Notes under the pieces: generated by a model | What the model saw: only the letters and a program-made list of their open reading frames with translations | Databases searched by the model: none | What the model was told of the DNA's origin: nothing | Part shown: positions 23,356 to 30,916 of the stretch, in pieces | Numbering within the stretch: the first letter of the stretch is position 1 | How the letters are laid out: each line of letters starts with the position of its first letter | NCBI GenBank assembly: GCA_031265355.1 | Contig: JAISCT010000011.1 | Coordinates: 64,001-99,145 of the forward strand | Direction: 5' to 3' | Length of the DNA stretch: 35,145 nt | DNA from: Oscillospiraceae bacterium | GTDB taxonomy: Bacteria; Bacillota; Clostridia; Oscillospirales; UBA929 | Program-made: the position numbers and the translations under genes

Positions 23356-24261
23356 ATGGAGGCGAAACACGCTGCGCGCACGGTTCTGCGCGTCTCACGC
23401 CACGGCATTGCCGTCAACTTGCTGCTGGCCGGCTTCAAACTGGCGGCCGGCCTGATCGCCCACTCGTCCGCGATGATCTCGGACGCCGTACACACACTTT
23501 CCGACGTCCTGAGTACCGTGGCCGTGATGATCGGCGTGATGCTTTCCAGCCGGGCGTCAGACAAGGAACACCCTTACGGGCACGAGCGCCTGGAGTGCGT
23601 CGCGGCCATCGTGCTCGCGGCCGTCCTCTGCGCCACCGGCGTCGGGATCGGTTATATGGGCGTACGGAGCGCGCTGGCAAGGGCCTCGTCAAGCGGCGCG
23701 CTGGCCGCGCCCGGTCTGTTGGCGCTTGTGGCGGCGGCTGTCTCGATTCTTGTGAAGGAGGGGCTTTACCGCTACACCCGAGCGGCGGCGGAGCGGACCG
23801 ACTCCTGCGCTCTGAAGGCGGACGCCTGGCACCATCGCTCGGACGCGCTCTCGTCCGTCGGCAGCTTCGCCGGCATCCTCGGCGCGCGGCTTGGCCTTCC
23901 GATTCTGGACCCGCTGGCCGGCGCCATTCTCTGCGTGTTCATCGTCAAGGCGGCCGTCACAATTTTCCTCGATTCCGTCGCCCGGATGACGGACCGGGCC
24001 TGCGACGACGAGACGGCGGCCCAGATCTTCGCGGTGGCAGCCCGGCAGTTTGGCGTGCGGGGCATCGATCAATTCCGGACGCGGCTCTTCGGCAGCCGCA
24101 TGTACGTGGACGTGGAGATCCGCGCCGACGGCGCGGTTCCCCTGCGTGAAGCCCACGACATCGCCCAACGCGTCCACGACGCCATCGAAGCGGAATTCCC
24201 TTCCGTCAAACACTGCATGGTCCACGTAAACCCGGACGACAAAACAAACGAGCGCCTCTGA
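23356..24261 (+). CDS. Cation diffusion facilitator family metal exporter
   Basis: A 301-residue membrane protein that would export divalent metal ions (Zn, Fe, Mn, Co or Ni) in exchange for protons. Six hydrophobic segments are evident. The metal site of the family is visible in segment 2 (‘MISDAVHTLSDVLST’) and segment 5 (‘DAWHHRSDALSS’, HxxxD). The ‘HPYGHERLE’ loop follows segment 2, and the C-terminal cytoplasmic domain ends with ‘KHCMVHVNPD’. The ATG at 23356 starts the conserved region, with GGGAGG about 11 bases upstream. The frame is open back to 23257, but that extension is not family-like. Metal specificity cannot be read with confidence. Confidence 0.9.
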   Translation: MEAKHAARTVLRVSRHGIAVNLLLAGFKLAAGLIAHSSAMISDAVHTLSDVLSTVAVMIGVMLSSRASDKEHPYGHERLECVAAIVLAAVLCATGVGIGYMGVRSALARASSSGALAAPGLLALVAAAVSILVKEGLYRYTRAAAERTDSCALKADAWHHRSDALSSVGSFAGILGARLGLPILDPLAGAILCVFIVKAAVTIFLDSVARMTDRACDDETAAQIFAVAARQFGVRGIDQFRTRLFGSRMYVDVEIRADGAVPLREAHDIAQRVHDAIEAEFPSVKHCMVHVNPDDKTNERL

Positions 24262-24307
24262 CGATGTATTTTTGATGCGTTTGTCCCGAGTGTTGTAAAG
24301 TTTGATG

Positions 24308-24336
24308 TTGTATTTTACGAATAAAAGTGCTATACT
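24308..24336 (+). promoter_or_regulatory. Promoter of the toxin-antitoxin pair
   Basis: TTGTAT (24308-24313), a 17-bp spacer and TATACT (24331-24336), then AAGGAG at 24345-24350 before the antitoxin ATG. Confidence 0.55.
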
Positions 24337-24358
24337 GTCAGCAGAAGGAGTTGATGGT

Positions 24359-24613
24359 ATGCCGAATATCAAACCGGTTTCGGATTTGCGAAACTATAAT
24401 GAAGTCTTACGTGGGGTGAGCATGGGCGACCCTGTATTTCTGACAAAAAACGGACGCGGACGCTATGCGATTCTTGATCTGCGCGAGTACGAAAAAACAC
24501 AGGCAACGCTCAAACTCATGTCGGAACTTGCCAAAGGTGAAAAAAGCGGGCATGAACAAGGCTGGCTTACATCGGAGGAAGTCGAGGTAAGTTTGGGTGT
24601 AAACAATGGGTAA
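24359..24613 (+). CDS. Type II antitoxin, Phd/YefM family
   Basis: An 84-residue antitoxin. The N-terminal DNA-binding fold is recognised from ‘VSDLRNYNEVLRG’, ‘GDPVFLTKNGRGRYAILDLR’ and ‘YEKTQATLKLM’. The C-terminal tail (‘GWLTSEEVEVSLG’) would bind and neutralise the toxin. Such antitoxins also repress their own promoter, often with the toxin as co-repressor. The ATG at 24359 has AAGGAG 8 bases upstream. It overlaps the toxin gene by 8 bp, the usual arrangement for a coupled pair. Confidence 0.88.
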   Translation: MPNIKPVSDLRNYNEVLRGVSMGDPVFLTKNGRGRYAILDLREYEKTQATLKLMSELAKGEKSGHEQGWLTSEEVEVSLGVNNG

Positions 24614-24950
24614 AATCCACTACTCACGGGAAGCAAGGGCAGATCTTGCGAACATAAAAGAATACATCAGCGGAGAACTTGCCAATCCGGGCGCGGCGCT
24701 TCGGACGGTCGCCCATATCACGAAGCGGATACGGGAAACGGAACGGTTTCCCGAAATAGGCGCTCTGCTTTCGTCAATCGTAGATATTGACACAAATTAT
24801 CGCTTCCTCGTCTGTAAAAGCTACCTCGCGTTTTACCGTATCGAGGGACAGGATGTTTATATCGTCCGTGTGCTTTACGGAAGCCGGGATTATCTTGCTA
24901 TCCTTTTTGGAGAACTGCCACAGGATGGCGAAGAAGAGCAAAAAGCTTGA
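24606..24950 (+). CDS. Type II toxin, RelE/ParE superfamily
   Basis: A 114-residue basic protein with the RelE/ParE fold. ‘IHYSREARADLANIKEYI’ forms the N-terminal strand-helix and ‘NYRFLVCKSYLAFYRIEGQ’ followed by ‘VYIVRVLYGSRDYLAIL’ the core sheet. Partnering with a Phd/YefM antitoxin suggests a ribosome-dependent mRNA interferase rather than a gyrase poison, but the residues do not settle this. The ATG at 24606 lies inside the antitoxin's 3' end. The final codons overlap a perfect promoter for the next gene. Confidence 0.87.
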   Translation: MGKIHYSREARADLANIKEYISGELANPGAALRTVAHITKRIRETERFPEIGALLSSIVDIDTNYRFLVCKSYLAFYRIEGQDVYIVRVLYGSRDYLAILFGELPQDGEEEQKA

Positions 24951-24975
24951 CAAAATCGCTCGTTCTGACTATAAT
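24947..24975 (+). promoter_or_regulatory. Perfect consensus promoter at the toxin gene's 3' end
   Basis: TTGACA (24947-24952), exactly 17 bp, TATAAT (24970-24975). The -35 overlaps the toxin stop codon. It drives the following DUF4143 gene and places transcription start near 24982. This rules out the upstream in-frame ATG at 24974 as the start. Confidence 0.8.
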
Positions 24976-24998
24976 GGAATTGAACTCCATAATAGTCA
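24967..24998. promoter_or_regulatory. Inverted repeat spanning the -10 (possible operator)
   Basis: GACTATAATGGA (24967-24978) and TCCATAATAGTC (24987-24998) are complementary with one mismatch and an 8-base spacer. The left arm contains the -10 box, so a bound protein would block transcription. Confidence 0.45.
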
Positions 24999-25009
24999 GA
25001 GGTGAGGTT

Positions 25010-26239
25010 GTGTATTACCACCGTCATATAGAACCCGTCATCGCGAGAATTGCGGGACGCAAGCCTGTCGTCGTCCTCACCGGCGCGCGTCAGGTCGGCA
25101 AATCCACGATGCTCCGCGAGACGTATCCGGGCATCCGTTACGTCACACTGGGCCGCCCGCTTGTGCGGCAAAGCGCGCTTGACAACCCGTCGCTGTTCTT
25201 CGAACAGTGTAAGCCGCCTGTCGTCGTGGACGAGATCCAAAAAGCGGCGGGGCTTTTTGATTATGTCAAAGACATCGTAGATGAGGACAAGACCAAAGGG
25301 CAATTTTACTTGACTGGTTCTCAAAGCCTCATGCTGATGAAAAACATCGGTGAAAGCCTCGCCGGACGCGCCGGAGTCGTCAAACTGCTTGGTATGTCGA
25401 TGCGCGAACTGGACGAAATATCTTACCGCGCGCCCTTTCTACCCACGCCAGGACATTTTGCGGCGATGGGGGATGCGGGCGCGCGGTTTGACTACGACAG
25501 GACCGTGTCGCGGATTCACAAGGGATTTTTCCCGGAGTTATATGAAATCGCGAGCGACCTCAAGGATTGGTCGGACTACTACAGTTCCTACTTCCAGACA
25601 TATATTGAAAAAGATATCCGAGGTCTGCTGAACATTCAAGACGAATCCGCTTTTATCAAATTTGTGAAGGGCGCCGCATCGCTGACGGGAGAAATGCTGA
25701 ATATGCGGACGCTCGCGGAACTCTGCGGCAAGGATGAGAAAACCGTGCGCAAGTGGCTCTCCGCGCTGGAGTCGAGTGGGCTTGTGTATCTGTTGGAACC
25801 GTACTACAACAACCTCGGGAAACGGCTGATTAAGACGCCAAAACTGTATTTTCTCGATACGGGGCTTGCCTGCTTTCTACTCGGATGGAACACGCCGGAG
25901 CAGCTCACAAACGGCGCGATGTGGGGGCATATCTTTGAGAGTTTTGTGTTCGCGGAGGTGCTGAAAAGCTACTACAACGACGGCAACGTCACACCGCCGC
26001 TCTACTACTACCGCGACAAGGAAAAGAACGAAATCGACCTCATCATCAAGGACGGCGGCACGCTGCACCCCGTTGAGATAAAGACAACGAGCGATCCCTT
26101 GAGATCGATGGTTTCAGCTTTCTCACTGCTTGAAAAGCTCTCAGGTATCAAGGTCGGCACAGGTGCGGTGGTCTGTATGGCAAAGGAGATGCTGCCGCTG
26201 ACAGAGAACGTACAGATAGCGCCGGCGGCGATGATCTAG
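25010..26239 (+). CDS. DUF4143 AAA+ ATPase
   Basis: A 409-residue ATPase of the AAA_14/DUF4143 type. Walker A GARQVGKST is at residues 25-33, Walker B VVVDE at about 71-75, and the sensor-1-like ‘YLTGSQSLML’ follows. A winged-helix-like middle covers ‘LAELCGKDEKTVRKWLSALE’, then DUF4143 ends in ‘EIDLIIKDGGTLHPVEIKTT’, a PD-(D/E)xK-like motif. The GTG at 25010 is chosen because transcription begins near 24982, and GAGGTGAGG lies just upstream. Longer in-frame starts at 24947 and 24974 would precede the transcript. It is a distant relative of the ATPase in the skin-like element. No role is established; such genes are frequent in accessory DNA. Confidence 0.87.
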   Translation: MYYHRHIEPVIARIAGRKPVVVLTGARQVGKSTMLRETYPGIRYVTLGRPLVRQSALDNPSLFFEQCKPPVVVDEIQKAAGLFDYVKDIVDEDKTKGQFYLTGSQSLMLMKNIGESLAGRAGVVKLLGMSMRELDEISYRAPFLPTPGHFAAMGDAGARFDYDRTVSRIHKGFFPELYEIASDLKDWSDYYSSYFQTYIEKDIRGLLNIQDESAFIKFVKGAASLTGEMLNMRTLAELCGKDEKTVRKWLSALESSGLVYLLEPYYNNLGKRLIKTPKLYFLDTGLACFLLGWNTPEQLTNGAMWGHIFESFVFAEVLKSYYNDGNVTPPLYYYRDKEKNEIDLIIKDGGTLHPVEIKTTSDPLRSMVSAFSLLEKLSGIKVGTGAVVCMAKEMLPLTENVQIAPAAMI

Positions 26240-26294
26240 TAGGCTGTGTCACCTAAATATTTACAGGAGAAAAAGCGAGAGCAACCATGCGGCG

Positions 26295-26849
26295 TTATGC
26301 AAAACTATCTATTGTTGCTTTCAAGGATTGGTAAAGTTCTACACGACGCTGTGCGCCTCCAGCGATATTGTACCATACGCTCTCATCTGCGCCCCGTTGT
26401 TCTGATATTTTAACGGCGCTGTCGTAATTAGGACGTGGATATATGGTATTTCGGTCATCATCGAAAATGGTAAATATAAACACATTCGGCACATCACTTC
26501 CGGACGATATTTTCTTGATAAATTGAAGTTCTATCATATCGGCCGGTGTGGAATAGCTAGGTACAGCTGTGGGCTGAAATAGTTTTCTTATAAAGCGACT
26601 ATCATACAGTATGTCATAAATTGCCTGAATCTCCGATTCCGCTGTGAACGTAGCGTTAGACAATGAGGATTCCTCCTCCACCCCAGGCATTATTTTCATT
26701 TGTATGACATCAATTCTCGCGACTTGATCTCGTGGAATCATCACATTAAAACGCAACGGAATCAGATAGGTCAATCCGACAGAAAGCAGACATAGAGCAA
26801 GGATTCCTACCACCAATTTGACTCGATGTTTAACAAGAAATGTTTTCAA
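26295..26849 (-). CDS. Membrane-anchored protein of unknown function (184 aa)
   Basis: I do not recognise this family. A basic N-terminus and one hydrophobic segment (about 11-33) predict an anchor with the remaining 150 residues outside the cell. The start is TTG at 26849, because AGGAGG lies 8 bases upstream and no ATG fits. It is the last gene of an AT-rich leftward group and follows an SdpI-like gene. The similar build to the 183-residue protein at 27449 (short cytoplasmic basic stretch, one helix, outer domain of about 150 residues) suggests both work at the membrane surface in one system. Confidence 0.7.
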   Translation of the reverse strand: MKTFLVKHRVKLVVGILALCLLSVGLTYLIPLRFNVMIPRDQVARIDVIQMKIMPGVEEESSLSNATFTAESEIQAIYDILYDSRFIRKLFQPTAVPSYSTPADMIELQFIKKISSGSDVPNVFIFTIFDDDRNTIYPRPNYDSAVKISEQRGADESVWYNIAGGAQRRVELYQSLKATIDSFA

Positions 26850-26931
26850 TTTACTTACCTCCTCAAATTAAGGTTTGCCACTTCGATGCTGACATATACA
26901 CTTACCATATATTCGCCATTTTTAAGATGTT

Positions 26932-27294
26932 TTATCGCCTTAATGCTATCTCGGTAAGTATAATTCCTATAATCATCACCGCTAATTGAATGCTAACAGA
27001 AAAATAATAGGCAATTATATATGTTTCATAAATGGCATTATTTATAATACATATAAATATGACAATAAGACTCAAAATAAATAAAATAGATCCTGCTTTT
27101 TGTGAGTATTTAGAATAGTATATATGAGCAAATCTCCAGGATTCTATACTAGCCATTGAACGTTTGGTGCGAAAACCAATTACTTCATTTATTTTCTTCG
27201 GCCCTCCCCTCTTCCAGGCAAAACCTAAGATTATCATTATTACAGGCAACATCATTATTAATAAACATATAAAAACCTTCATATTGACTTCCAT
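26932..27294 (-). CDS. SdpI-family membrane protein
   Basis: A 120-residue membrane protein with three hydrophobic segments (about 5-27, 65-87, 90-115). The stretch ‘KINEVIGFRTKRSMASIESW’ is the signature of the SdpI family. In Bacillus subtilis SdpI gives immunity to the secreted SDP toxin and also controls its own operon. The usual six-helix SdpI is longer, so this is a short form. The ATG at 27294 is very near a GAGG; the ATG at 27282 with GGAAG upstream may be the true start. It lies in an AT-rich group with a secreted protein, a setting that fits immunity against a peptide or protein toxin, though this is not demonstrated. Confidence 0.7.
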   Translation of the reverse strand: MEVNMKVFICLLIMMLPVIMIILGFAWKRGGPKKINEVIGFRTKRSMASIESWRFAHIYYSKYSQKAGSILFILSLIVIFICIINNAIYETYIIAYYFSVSIQLAVMIIGIILTEIALRR

Positions 27295-27448
27295 ACCTCA
27301 TCTTAACCCGAGTTTTCAACCGAAAACCCACGAGGTTACCCTTACTACTTGCTTCCGATGCCTGTATTCTACCATATTTTACATCTGCTTGCAAGCTGTT
27401 TTTATCCTGTTTGCAGTGAAAATTCCATATGCCGAAAATTCTCAACAG

Positions 27449-28000
27449 TTATCTTATTTCATTATCCTGAGCATCATAAAAAGTATAGCTAAATTCTGAT
27501 TGAAAATTAGGAATAGGGATAAGAATAACTGAAGGAATATTGTGAACTTCAATGGTAACGATTTCATTGATACTATAATGATTTATTAATATCTTTACAA
27601 GCTCTGGGTTGTTATTGAGCACAAGTAGAAATCTTTCACTTTTATCATCCTCTACTGTATAGTGGTAATAATAAATATATATATCTGCTGCACGTTTAAG
27701 AAGACGCTCTGAAAAAGAACACTTAACCAACCGAACGGAAGGGTCATTGACATTCCTAAACGTGGCAATGCCAATCTTATTTGACTTGTGTTCTATAAAG
27801 CCAACAATTCTATGCGATTTAAGTAAATCAGAATCAAACAATTCTACATCGACTATAGCCTGTCCAGTAGTGTCAATCAAAAAGTCAGCTATTTGTTCAG
27901 CTGGAGGCCTTAAATCTCGTAATTTACGCCATACTATAAGTGACGCTATACATATTACTATGAGGCATATCAGAAAAAATAGTCTTCTTCTTTTATTCAC
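27449..28000 (-). CDS. Membrane-anchored protein of unknown function (183 aa)
   Basis: Family not recognised. The N-terminus ‘MNKRRRLFFLICLIVICIAS’ is basic then hydrophobic, predicting one anchor helix at about 6-24 and an external domain of about 155 residues. The start is a GTG at 28000 with a poor ribosome binding site (AAAGG about 13 bases upstream). Low GC content and codon use differ from the GC-rich neighbours outside the island. It lies 134 bp downstream of the secreted-protein gene, with a stem-loop in the gap. Confidence 0.7.
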   Translation of the reverse strand: MNKRRRLFFLICLIVICIASLIVWRKLRDLRPPAEQIADFLIDTTGQAIVDVELFDSDLLKSHRIVGFIEHKSNKIGIATFRNVNDPSVRLVKCSFSERLLKRAADIYIYYYHYTVEDDKSERFLLVLNNNPELVKILINHYSINEIVTIEVHNIPSVILIPIPNFQSEFSYTFYDAQDNEIR

Positions 28001-28049
28001 CTATGTCACGCCTTTCTGTATGCTCAATTATTTTGAACAGTTATCTGCT

Positions 28050-28084
28050 CACAAAGGAGACTGCATTCAGCAGCCCCCTTTGTG
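28050..28084 (-). promoter_or_regulatory. Stem-loop between the secreted-protein gene and the downstream genes
   Basis: CACAAAGG (28050-28057) pairs with CCTTTGTG (28077-28084). An inner GCAG/CTGC stem extends it. There is no U-run on the minus strand. It may attenuate transcription so that the secreted protein is made in excess of the membrane proteins. Confidence 0.4.
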
Positions 28085-28134
28085 GTGATAGTGTTGAATT
28101 TTTAATTCTTATCCTACTTGAATCTGTTTGACTT

Positions 28135-29460
28135 TCAGTTGACAGCTATATTAACATTATGATCGCAATACAATGGATAAACTTCCATTGTTCCTGCATT
28201 AATAACATCAATATTCCACCTTGCCTTCATAGAAGAAGAGCTACGAGAAGCATTCCCATAATCTCTCAGAGCGGAAATCACCTCGAAATAGTGACCATTC
28301 TGAGTAAGCTTAAAATCAGAATCCATCACTGTCTTTATACTTCTTGTATAATTGCCATTAACGCCGTTAGTATAGCCAGTATAAATAGAATTAATGTCAA
28401 CATAATGTGATCCTGAGAATGTGAGTGGAAAACTGTAAGTGAGAGCAAGCACACCTAACGATATACTAATGTCAGCCGAAAGGCTCCCGCCCCATCCATT
28501 ACTCTGAACATACCCATCCAATGTCGTGCTTTTCCATGCTGTATTCCCAACAGAAATTTGAGAAAGGCTAAGCCCGTCAATATGAAGATATGAACTAGTA
28601 TTAGAGTTTAAGGAGGTGCTGACACTAAAACTCATGCTCTTTTCATATACCTCAAAGCGATAGTATTGATTTACTTCCTGTCCAATAGGCACATTGGAAT
28701 AATCAACATTTGTAAACCATTTGATTGTATGCGTTTGAGTCTCGCCCATATTGGAGTATGTTTTTGTGCAATACCAATATTTGGTATTCGAAATTGCTCT
28801 TAGTAATGATACACCTTGTATGTCTTCACCAAATTCACTTGAGATGGGTTCGAAATTTGTCGCAGCCCACGCACCCAATAAAGGGGTGATATCCAGAGAG
28901 GCAATGTAAGCGTCGCTAAGGTTTAAGGTAACATCAAATACTTCAATCAAAAAGTAATCACGAGTTTCCGATTCTTCGTCTAATAGATATACTTTCAAAA
29001 TTGAGCTGACATTTTCATTTTCACTTTCAAAGTATGCGATAGTGTTTACAACATCCGCAGTATAACTAAAATTTACCACATTAAAACGAGAATCGGACGC
29101 GACTCCTGCAAAAAATACAACGCTAGCATCTTCTGTTCTACCTACAAGTTCACCTTCAATCTCAATTTCCTCACCATCTATATTTGCAGTGACATTGATA
29201 GAAGAATCTGAGTTCGAGTTGATGCTTACGTAATCGTTCTCCACAGTTGTTGATTCATCAATAGTAGCGCTAACCAAATTAGTACCTGTGTTATTAATGT
29301 CTGTTGCGTGTGCGATGTTCGCTTGGTAAATTTGAGTATCTTGACTAAAGGAATCACTGTAGACAACATCATTAAACCATGCAAATGCCGTAAAGTTGCT
29401 CATGCTCATAGCGAGTGTGAGAACAAGTGCGATGATGATTTTCGTTGTTTTGCTTTTCAT
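28135..29460 (-). CDS. Secreted protein of unknown function (441 aa)
   Basis: A predicted exported protein that I cannot place in a family. A signal peptide covers residues 1-27 (‘IIIALVLTLAMS...FTAFA’, cleavage after AFA). The mature protein is acidic in its first half and rich in Ser, Thr, Asn and Tyr, with alternating hydrophobic residues that suggest beta structure. A segment ‘WYCTKTYSNMGETQTHTIKW’ lies near the middle. No Cys-rich or enzyme motif stands out. The ATG at 29460 follows AGGAGAAAG 4 bases upstream; an open extension to 29553 would hide the signal peptide. It is the first gene of the AT-rich leftward island. A toxin, adhesin or surface role are all possible. Confidence 0.7.
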   Translation of the reverse strand: MKSKTTKIIIALVLTLAMSMSNFTAFAWFNDVVYSDSFSQDTQIYQANIAHATDINNTGTNLVSATIDESTTVENDYVSINSNSDSSINVTANIDGEEIEIEGELVGRTEDASVVFFAGVASDSRFNVVNFSYTADVVNTIAYFESENENVSSILKVYLLDEESETRDYFLIEVFDVTLNLSDAYIASLDITPLLGAWAATNFEPISSEFGEDIQGVSLLRAISNTKYWYCTKTYSNMGETQTHTIKWFTNVDYSNVPIGQEVNQYYRFEVYEKSMSFSVSTSLNSNTSSYLHIDGLSLSQISVGNTAWKSTTLDGYVQSNGWGGSLSADISISLGVLALTYSFPLTFSGSHYVDINSIYTGYTNGVNGNYTRSIKTVMDSDFKLTQNGHYFEVISALRDYGNASRSSSSMKARWNIDVINAGTMEVYPLYCDHNVNIAVN

Positions 29461-29512
29461 ACTCTTTCTCCTATCAATTTTTATTTTCACCACTATTATC
29501 AGACGCCTCTGC

Positions 29513-29536
29513 CGACACTCGCAGTGATTAGTGTCG
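29513..29536. promoter_or_regulatory. Inverted repeat upstream of the secreted-protein gene
   Basis: CGACACT (29513-29519) and AGTGTCG (29530-29536) are perfect, with a 10-base spacer, about 55 bp before the start codon. It may be an operator. A clear -35/-10 pair is not visible. Confidence 0.4.
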
Positions 29537-29702
29537 AATTTGACCAGACTCACTCGTGAAGAAGCGTGCGCGTAATAGAGATACTATTCCGTCATGTAAA
29601 TATTGAACCCTTACTCCACTTCAAGTCTATTGCTTATCGGGCGACCTTTTTTTAATATTGAACTTCCCTGCGTCTATATCTTAATAGAAACGCGTTACGC
29701 TT

Positions 29703-29930
29703 GAGGTCATTACACCAGCCTCATCGCCGTCTCCGACCTGCGGCCGGACACGCGGCGGACATGTTTCTGTTTTCCAGCGTGCTGGAGCTCTATCTCTGCC
29801 TAAAGAGCCGGCCTTACGGCCACTTTTATTACGAGATCTCCGGGGAGTCAGTGCTCCGCCTCCAAACGCTGGCGACACTTGCTTTTGAGGAGAATAAGGA
29901 TACTCAGAGGAGTACGTCATGAGTGCCACA
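29703..29930 (+). pseudogene. Decayed coding remnant with a frameshift
   Basis: Two stretches with the GC-rich codon use of the chromosome lie in different frames. ‘YTSLIAVSDLRPDTRR’ (about 29705-29755) continues after a shift as ‘ADMFLFSSVLELYLCLKSRP’ and further, to a stop at 29922. Neither has a start or ribosome binding site, and a stop precedes the first. This looks like the tail of an older gene truncated when the AT-rich island arrived. The family is not recognised. The rest of the 29461-30346 gap is AT-rich with one hairpin and no gene that I can support. Confidence 0.35.
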
Positions 29931-29940
29931 GAGGCTTAGT

Positions 29941-29982
29941 TAGGAAGAGTGATGCCTTCTCGGTAGAGCATCACTCTTCCTA
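29941..29982. terminator. Stem-loop downstream of the remnant
   Basis: A perfect 15-bp stem (29941-29955 with 29968-29982) with a 12-base loop. No U-run follows on either strand, so its activity as a terminator is uncertain. Confidence 0.4.
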
Positions 29983-30346
29983 GAAAACCAAATGCAGTTA
30001 AATTCATGCTGTCTGAGATCGCTTTGTAGGGCGAGTTCCTGGTGAAGTTTGTATACCAATGAAGTTAGCGCTCGCCGCTGACCGGCGATTTACTCCATTG
30101 CTCCGCTATCCACTCTCTATAATCTACGGAGGCAGCGAAAAAAATTGTATGTTTTTCAAACTTTCCTCACTCTCCTCGTCGAAAATTTTGTAAAGCTAAC
30201 ACGTGTGATCTGTCTCTATCTTACCACAAACATATTGTGCTGTGTGCAAAAAGTCATAAGAGGTCATAAATTTGTCACGAATGGGGAAAATCGTTATTCA
30301 CGCCAAATTTGATACCACTCAGGTCACCACAAGCAAAACGCTGACA

Positions 30347-30916
30347 TCAGTTCCTTTTGATCAAATTCTTTCCATGCGCCGCCAGCATCGAAAATGCCAC
30401 CACACCAAGCCCCGTAGACATCGCTATGCCAATATGAGCGGATACGCCCCAAATTAGGATGGCACTCAAAAATGCCCCGAGTACAGCGGCGACCCGTGCG
30501 TATTTGCGCATTTTTAGTCTTTGGCCGGCACTCATCTTGACATTCACATGGGGCACGGGGGCAAGTTTGTAAACGACGACAATAGATAGGCCGGCCACAA
30601 TGGTGGCCGCCATGGGAGAGATGTGGGGCAAAATAAACATCACACCCCACCAGCCAATGTACATGATCAGGAAGCACCGCAAATGCGTTTGGGCATGGTA
30701 GCCGCCGCCGTACGACTGCAAGGGCAGAATGACCGCGAGAAGTGCAATGCTCTCCGGCACCTTGCCTATCATGGCAGCTGACACCAGAACAGAGGCGAGA
30801 TTCAACACCGTGTGGATCAACAATTCCAAGCCGTACTCATAAATGTCTTCGTCCAGCTCTTGAATCACACCCGTCTCACTCCACCTGCTCGTTACTCTTT
30901 TGATGAGCGCTGTCAT
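30347..30916 (-). CDS. agrB: AgrB-like autoinducer-processing protease
   Basis: A 189-residue membrane cysteine endopeptidase that removes the C-terminal tail of the AgrD precursor and closes the ring of the signalling peptide. The catalytic pair is His74 and Cys81 in ‘GGYHAQTHLRC’, with the same seven-residue separation as His77/Cys84 of the staphylococcal enzyme. Several hydrophobic segments follow. The ATG at 30916 has GGAGGGA just upstream and lies within the 3' end of agrC (41-bp overlap). It is the last gene of the leftward D-A-C-B operon. No second agrD was found after it. Confidence 0.92.
   Translation of the reverse strand: MTALIKRVTSRWSETGVIQELDEDIYEYGLELLIHTVLNLASVLVSAAMIGKVPESIALLAVILPLQSYGGGYHAQTHLRCFLIMYIGWWGVMFILPHISPMAATIVAGLSIVVVYKLAPVPHVNVKMSAGQRLKMRKYARVAAVLGAFLSAILIWGVSAHIGIAMSTGLGVVAFSMLAAHGKNLIKRN

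Noticed and set aside
29681..29929. 82-codon minus-strand open frame
   Set aside because: Basic, Pro/Arg-rich translation without a ribosome binding site; codon use favours the plus strand.
30272..30457. 61-codon plus-strand frame overlapping the agrB 3' end, considered as a second signal peptide
   Set aside because: No ribosome binding site, overlaps agrB in antisense, and has no AgrD-like tail.
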